DNA of 64,000 nt from a virus, in the IMG/VR virus record IMGVR_UViG_3300044716_000122, positions 31,046 to 95,045 of that record, one strand, 5' to 3'. This document shows positions 60,501 to 64,000 of the stretch, one piece after another. Made by a program: the position numbers and the translations under genes. How positions within the stretch are numbered: position 1 is the first letter of the stretch; every line of letters starts with the position of its first letter. Below the pieces are notes generated by a model. That model was not told the DNA's origin, did no database searches, and was given only the letters and a program-made list of their open reading frames with translations.

Positions 60501-61903
60501 CCGTACCAGTTTTGAGAATAAGTTTCTGGGGGATAAGCATATCCAAATGAGTTAACATAGTTCCAGAATATAAATGATCTGATGTGGGTAGATACTCCTG
60601 CTGTTCCCCCATTTTCCCAGTTAGCAGCACTAGTTAAGTAAACAACTGTATCCCCAGGGTTAAGAGTTTGTGCCAACGTAGTAAGAGTGTTAGCATAATA
60701 CATATGAGTAACTGCAGTAATTGTATTACCATCTACATCAAAAAAGTTTAAATAAGCATAATATGCACCTTGTCCATTTGTAGTTCTTGCCCAAAAATCT
60801 AAACGATATCTTTTCTCTGGATTGACAGGCATTAACTCATCAGTATTTGGAGCTTGGTATTGTCCAGTATATCTAAATGATCCACTTGAGAAATACGCTT
60901 GACTACCATCAAATGTAAATGAAGTAAAGTTTGTGTTGTTACCCATCAAACCTGTTCCATTACTAAGTAAGTTTTCTCCTCTAGACCAGATATACTTCTT
61001 CATAGTATCTAGACTATAGCCTCCTAAAGCACCTGCACCCGTAGCATAATTTACACTTAATGAACTGGCTGTTCCTGTTAACCCTGCTCCTGATCCAATA
61101 AATTGAGATGCTGTATGTGTTCCTACAGAAGAGAAGTTTCCATTACCAAACATTGAATGTTTTATACTCCAATTAGATGAATCAACTCCATCTGAAGCAT
61201 AATAATGTTGTATGGTTCCACTTGCATCCATGTGTCTCAACCACATACTGTCAGAAACAGTATTTCTAAATTGCATTGAAGGATACTGTCCTCTAATGTT
61301 TATAGCTCCTTGGTTAATCCCAGCATTAGCCCAGTTATTATTTAGTCGAATATGACTAAGTACTGAAAGTCCATTAGGATCAAGGTAATATCCAGTATCA
61401 TTAGAATCGTAAAAAATAGGTGCTCTTAGAGATTCGTTATTTTGAAGATAACCACCATTGTCCATTAGAACATTAGCACCACTAAATCTCATCTGCCAAG
61501 TGTTATTACCACCAATATACAACTCATCACCAGCCCCAGCTTTTATCATAGAAGCATTTGTTCCAGCTGATGTAAGTGTTATAATAGAAGACGCATTTAC
61601 GTTAAATGTTGCGGTAGTTAATACACTATTACCATTGGGGTCAAGGTAATAACTAGTATCTGCGGAATCGTAAAAAATTGGAGCACGCATATCAGAGGTA
61701 CTCTGAATGCCAACATTAGAGTTTATACGAGCACCATCCCAGTTTAGATAATTGTTTCCGCCTCCAAAATATATTGCATTACCAATATTAATATTAGTAG
61801 GACCAATGGTTGCAGGTATACTTGTTAAAGCATAACTCCCAATGTTACTTGTTGTGATTACGGCATTTCCGCCTACTGTGGTATTTATTAATAAATTAGC
61901 CAT
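54593..61903 (-). CDS. Long tail fibre with C-terminal S74 chaperone domain
   Basis: This gene encodes 2436 residues, Gly/Ser/Asn/Tyr-rich and repetitive. Four copies of a PIFYDSxDTxYYLDPN unit lie in the first quarter, then many xNIGSQSVSYA units, three GFTPYNxxNPSGYIT units and WGNHASAGY units, all common in trimeric phage fibres. The end (about 2340-2436) is an S74 intramolecular chaperone: SDSRLKDN, then HDVGLIAQDVEAVLPEAV and a coiled-coil tail. In this family the Ser/Lys pair cleaves the chaperone after trimerisation. It probably binds the cell surface. The start overlaps the upstream stop by 8 bases. Confidence 0.85.
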   Translation of the reverse strand: MANLLINTTVGGNAVITTSNIGSYALTSIPATIGPTNINIGNAIYFGGGNNYLNWDGARINSNVGIQSTSDMRAPIFYDSADTSYYLDPNGNSVLTTATFNVNASSIITLTSAGTNASMIKAGAGDELYIGGNNTWQMRFSGANVLMDNGGYLQNNESLRAPIFYDSNDTGYYLDPNGLSVLSHIRLNNNWANAGINQGAINIRGQYPSMQFRNTVSDSMWLRHMDASGTIQHYYASDGVDSSNWSIKHSMFGNGNFSSVGTHTASQFIGSGAGLTGTASSLSVNYATGAGALGGYSLDTMKKYIWSRGENLLSNGTGLMGNNTNFTSFTFDGSQAYFSSGSFRYTGQYQAPNTDELMPVNPEKRYRLDFWARTTNGQGAYYAYLNFFDVDGNTITAVTHMYYANTLTTLAQTLNPGDTVVYLTSAANWENGGTAGVSTHIRSFIFWNYVNSFGYAYPPETYSQNWYGGRWDPGAVNYATNTITLISPWNGPSIASGTKLSNGSAGGTYKYIALGYTIVPTTWTNYVGIMDGVDYSGTNAGGKFPPGTASAKLGFLTDYNASGDTIFLANLFVGVDTDYPIYDKTIGNTKIEKSGAFYGTIFYDSNNTSYYLDPNSTSNLYRVDAASQMRAPIFYDSQDTNYYLDPNSTSRLVTVNADTLRSYSNVYTDGNYGNGLVGLYSAERYQGVFAMGDSYKLAANGTTTGNLYGIAWTHTNVGGQSKSGLGHQALFMDNGVTQTAIGSGIWTSGLITTTSYGTSSNWNTAFGWGNHASAGYLTGITSGQVTGALGYTPYNSSNPSGYITSSGSISGSAGSVTNGVYTNVTNTIVNGDAAALIVYGASSYNAAAALHLGGWSTDTTYARIRTSNGNLHIDTRGGAGNVYQMYFNHYSSGDMYFGNGGGTVYIYGGRLKHSNNTDYVYNSGTWSINVTGSSGSAGNATNLSGLGTIQSTSTGTSYTTNYQVRENSGGSGNTNEIYAPQLAFHWGGVVASSIMMESSGRMAIRNNPGGSYENFIAAVIYSSGYGDSTQWNTAYGWGNHASAGYQAASTAITTSNIGSQSVSYATTSGALTSMNISQFTNNSGYITGYTETDTLATVTGRGSTTSSSITAERYRGNNSLILNSFTTVNPSSNVFLYSQPNDRDSWIYLDSADTGSNWGIYHRQIDSAVGGMEGNSIGFIGGGANGLRAYIGLSTGNGYFAGTLSASNLSGTNTGDQTNISGNAATATYATTAGSAPANGGNSSTVGGYSVSVGASANTIPTRNGSGYLIPESWIQLNGIYGLYSPTNGAHLRPNDGSYGPWLVTGTRNGWNGIEFNASNGNVSLMVNPTSNTTGFHNNAYGWQFYWESGTLYCHKNAYGAGAQATVLDSSNYSSWAQPIASAINTGNIGSQSVSNASTAGGLAVHSSRNNEANKIVRTDANGYIQAGWINTPSGVFSSAITKIYCSDDDYVRFQTPATFISNLGLITTSNIGSQSVSYATTAGTANAVAWGNVSSKPSYVMYYQGFTLDANTMDANSTGFTYSVNAPYTGPIARFSEPGYSLQLNAAYSGSGTGIAFRTRNGDAGSFNPWRVLLNDANYTAYSPSLAGTGASGTWSISVTGSAGSVAWTNVSSRPTALSQFTNDLGNYGGFLTSITAHTHAISDVTGLQTALDSKQASLGFTPYNSTNPSGYITGISFANVSSKPTTISGYGITDAITTANIGSQSVTNSAQLNGLSKIQLWNNSGQGHSTYQTFGAIPNFGVWFMQGSTANDTPQSGSQYYVQTQGLGNDYAYGTYGLMTAVARDHARKYTYYRTQEGGSWGSWTKAAAGYADEAGVLTSMNISQFTNNSGYITGINSGNVTTALGFTPYNATNPSGYITSSASISGTASNITAYTINQSVGTGNSPTFAGLANTGGWYSYNDDDRNPGSANHYPTTSARSFRFSFVGAGSVGAVGNYAGLLQFNPWDGTTSSTGDSSYQLAFVNQTGVNGSGNPGLRLRKGIDSTWGAFCDILTSVNYTSYSPTLTGTGASGTWSISVSGNAATATNVAYSGLTGTVPTWNQNTTGSAATVGGYAPSGSVGANTVVIRDANNYIYAHYINSNVSETENPTINSFYTSNGDGWLRKSSVAHVKSQLGLGSMAYESSGTYQTVSGAINTGNIASQSVSYATISQQLTKFGDIYGQDWNSYFITAKLIVSNALGHTGANRPSDSYGYGTVLSYGETGGPLMQMYFPEDVANTGGAYRALAYRSGYNGSWSAWKTVVNQVGNTCTVAGSNGTGLQVHSNVGYNQDPLTYFLLRGQADSSWKTFKILLTGDAGGQDIEFRRIAENSTDSRMFYVPRGLNQVIFDYTVVQPSDSRLKDNLTPITTPVEKIKSLRGVEFDWNSGEHVGTHDVGLIAQDVEAVLPEAVTTQEDGYKNLAYTKVIPLLVEAMKEQQTMIEALRAEIELLKNK

Positions 61904-64000
61904 TGTTTTCTAGTGTTTCAATTCTTTGGGTTAATTCTTTTACTGCACCTATAAGAGCAGCAGTTAAGCGTGAGTAGTTGACCCCTACAGGTTCTCCACT
62001 CTCATCATATTGTACAAACTCTGGGTAGACTGTAGCAACTTCTTCTGCAATAAGTCCTAATTCTTTAGTCTGAGACCCAATCTTATTGTAAGTTACTGGT
62101 CTCAAATTTACTACCTTTTCTAAATTTCCCTCGCTTGTTTTTACATTTTCTTTTAGTTTAAGTGAAGATGATTCTGTAAGAAATCCTGCTATAGTTAAAT
62201 TACCTGCATCCATATCTAGAACTATACGATTAGCTCCAGCTCCTACAAATTCAAAATCATTATTATCTCCATTCCATCTAAGTCCCCATGCACTAGAAGG
62301 AGTTGGATGAGATGGATAGTAATCTCTAGAGATTCCCCAAATATCAAAATTTCCGTCACCTACATCTAAGCCTAAAATACCTCCTGGAAATTGAGGTCTA
62401 TTAGCTACGGCAGGAGGAAAGGTTATTTTACCTGTAATAGTATCACCAGCCTTAGATACCTTACCTGCAATACTATTAGTTACTGTAGTAGCAAATGAAG
62501 CATCATCTCCTAATGCAGCAGCCAATTCATCTAGTGTATCTAGTGCTCCTGGTGCTCCTGCAATTAAGTTATTGATTTGGGTGGTTACATAAGATGTAGT
62601 AGCGTAACTCTGAGACCCCACCCAAGATTGAGTAGCAATAGTTCCAGAAATAAGTCCTTGGTTAGAACTAGCCATAACAACATATCCCCAATCACTCCAA
62701 GAAGAGTTATCAGTTTTATTTCTAATTCTCCAACCGTTATTGGGTACACCATAATGAAACAATTGTTGAACTGTTCCTGTTGATCCACCCGCATTCCAAG
62801 ACAAAAGATGTTGGGAGTGCCCAGCAAAACTTACCGGCCTGATTCCATTGTCTGTATAACTATCTAAACTTGCTTCAGCACCTCCAGATAATAAACGTAA
62901 AAACTCAGTAGAATTTTGTCCATCAAGTAAATCAGCATCTAAACCACTTCCACTTCCATCGTTACCTGAGTGCCATACTGTACTTCCACTTACATTAAAT
63001 CCTCCATCAGCTCTCATTACTCCTGGAGTGTAAACGCCTGAAGCATAATGATTTTGATTATTTAATCTAAGCCAAGTATCGTAGTTACCTTCTATTGCAT
63101 TTTTCTCACCTAAATAAATTACAGCATTACCAGTAATTCTCGTAGTCCAACTAGTTCCATTATTTACAGCAATAGCATAGTTTGCAGAAGGAGACACTCT
63201 AGCGTACATACCATAGTCAAGAGCTGCGGCATTTACATATAATCCCCAGTCATTATTGTTTGACTTAGTTACATATAATACAGCATCTGTAGAAGAATCT
63301 CCTGATCCTCCGTCAAATATTCCTCTTCCTAATACATGAAATTTTTCCGAAGGAGATGTAGTCCCAATTCCAACATTGCCTCCATTTGTAACAGTTAGTA
63401 CATCTCCAGCTGTATTGTTTCCTAAAGAAAGATTTGCACCAAAGCCATATACTCTTACAGCATTTCCTGCATTAGGACCATAATCTAGATGCCCTCCAAC
63501 ATAAAAAATGCCATCACTTCTCCAACCAATACCGCCTACACCAGATCCATCATTTCTAATAAAATTAACATTGCTGTAATTACCAGAAGCACCAACAGTA
63601 ATATTTCCTGTAATATATTGATTACCAACTACATGAAGTTTCTCTGTTGGACTATTTGTACCAATACCAACGTTACCTGTGCCACCAGGCATCAAACTAA
63701 TATGTTGATTGGTTCCACTTACAATTCTATAAAAATATGAAGAAGTTATACCCCCAAAACTATAGTCAGCATATTGACTTAAATTTAGTGCCGTAGTTCT
63801 TATAGCTCCAGCTGCATCAGAATTCTCATTGCTAATAACGTGTAATTTAGAACCTGGAGTACTTGTTCCAATACCTACGTTATTTGTTGATAAATTAAAA
63901 GATAGTGCTGGTGTATCTGTATAAGCATTTGATGTAAATCCATATATATTTGATGCAAGTTCACCAAAAAACATATTAGATCCTGTACCATTATTGTATA
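61896..64000 (-). CDS. Tail fibre with S74 chaperone domain, partial at right edge
   Basis: The frame is open to the right edge (the residues YNNGTGSN precede the ATG at 63974 in frame), so the true start lies outside; at least 701 residues are present. Three NVGIGTxxPxxKLHV repeats lie in the first third of the visible part, then fibre-type repeats, an LDTLDELAAALGDDASF segment typical of phage fibres, and a C-terminal S74 domain (SSLKLKENVKTS, then KELGLIAEEVATVYPEFV and LEN tail). It is translationally coupled to the long fibre (ATGGCTAA). The two may form a two-part fibre or alternative receptor-binding proteins. Confidence 0.85.
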   Translation of the reverse strand, partial: YNNGTGSNMFFGELASNIYGFTSNAYTDTPALSFNLSTNNVGIGTSTPGSKLHVISNENSDAAGAIRTTALNLSQYADYSFGGITSSYFYRIVSGTNQHISLMPGGTGNVGIGTNSPTEKLHVVGNQYITGNITVGASGNYSNVNFIRNDGSGVGGIGWRSDGIFYVGGHLDYGPNAGNAVRVYGFGANLSLGNNTAGDVLTVTNGGNVGIGTTSPSEKFHVLGRGIFDGGSGDSSTDAVLYVTKSNNNDWGLYVNAAALDYGMYARVSPSANYAIAVNNGTSWTTRITGNAVIYLGEKNAIEGNYDTWLRLNNQNHYASGVYTPGVMRADGGFNVSGSTVWHSGNDGSGSGLDADLLDGQNSTEFLRLLSGGAEASLDSYTDNGIRPVSFAGHSQHLLSWNAGGSTGTVQQLFHYGVPNNGWRIRNKTDNSSWSDWGYVVMASSNQGLISGTIATQSWVGSQSYATTSYVTTQINNLIAGAPGALDTLDELAAALGDDASFATTVTNSIAGKVSKAGDTITGKITFPPAVANRPQFPGGILGLDVGDGNFDIWGISRDYYPSHPTPSSAWGLRWNGDNNDFEFVGAGANRIVLDMDAGNLTIAGFLTESSSLKLKENVKTSEGNLEKVVNLRPVTYNKIGSQTKELGLIAEEVATVYPEFVQYDESGEPVGVNYSRLTAALIGAVKELTQRIETLENNG

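Overview
This window is part of a tailed bacteriophage genome with the structural-gene layout of crAss-like phages (order Crassvirales, podovirus-type). The basis is the run terminase, portal, acidic scaffold-like protein, major capsid protein, ring/connector proteins, a very large tail 'muzzle' protein, cargo-like proteins and then a giant open frame. Nearly all genes lie on the minus strand and read from right to left. The host is inferred to be a member of the Bacteroidota. The phage carries a protein with a type IX secretion (T9SS) sorting domain, and its intergenic regions hold repeated TTG-N19-21-TAnnTTTG elements, the Bacteroidota housekeeping promoter pattern. Because typical gut Bacteroides lack T9SS, an environmental T9SS-bearing host (Flavobacteriia, Cytophagia or Sphingobacteriia type) is more likely.

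Layout in transcription order. (1) 64000-54593: two tail-fibre proteins, each ending in an S74-type intramolecular chaperone; the first runs off the right edge. (2) 54524-53660: two small genes, each with its own promoter. (3) 53383-43705: a lysis and cell-envelope block. It has a holin-like protein, a YkuD-like endolysin candidate, an exported HExxH protein, a cohesin/dockerin-like protein with a T9SS sorting domain, a second holin-like protein, a GIY-YIG homing endonuclease, a zinc ribbon, two DUF2589 proteins, two small membrane proteins, a CsgG-like lipoprotein, an outer-membrane-barrel-like protein with a Ser/Gly linker (and an overlapping ORF inside it), a C-type lectin with a dockerin-like module, and a small secreted protein. 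(4) 43704-42952: the only clear strand switch, with one plus-strand gene, a cluster of TTAAC repeats between divergent promoters, a DnaA-box-like site and a 337-bp gap.

(5) 42897-36612: a winged-helix protein, an HU/IHF-like protein, small proteins, terminase and portal. (6) 36475-26900: scaffold-like protein, major capsid protein, connectors, a large virion protein with a beta-module insertion and Cys-rich fibre or collar-like proteins. (7) 26739-16284: ring proteins, a second IHF-like protein, the muzzle, a ferritin-like protein and a set of small basic proteins. (8) 16179-1: two cargo-like proteins and a giant protein of at least 4055 residues, containing a zincin motif and a DxDxD motif like that of two-barrel RNA polymerases; it runs off the left edge.

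Most blocks are separated by a hairpin or terminator followed directly by a Bacteroidota-type promoter, so the late region looks like several separately started operons read by host-type RNA polymerase. The 43.7-52 kb block is the most unusual part: a lytic-phage-like genome appears to carry a set of genes for exported, surface-displayed and glycan-binding proteins that would use the host's own Sec, lipoprotein and T9SS machinery. No tRNA, rRNA, CRISPR array or insertion sequence was seen.
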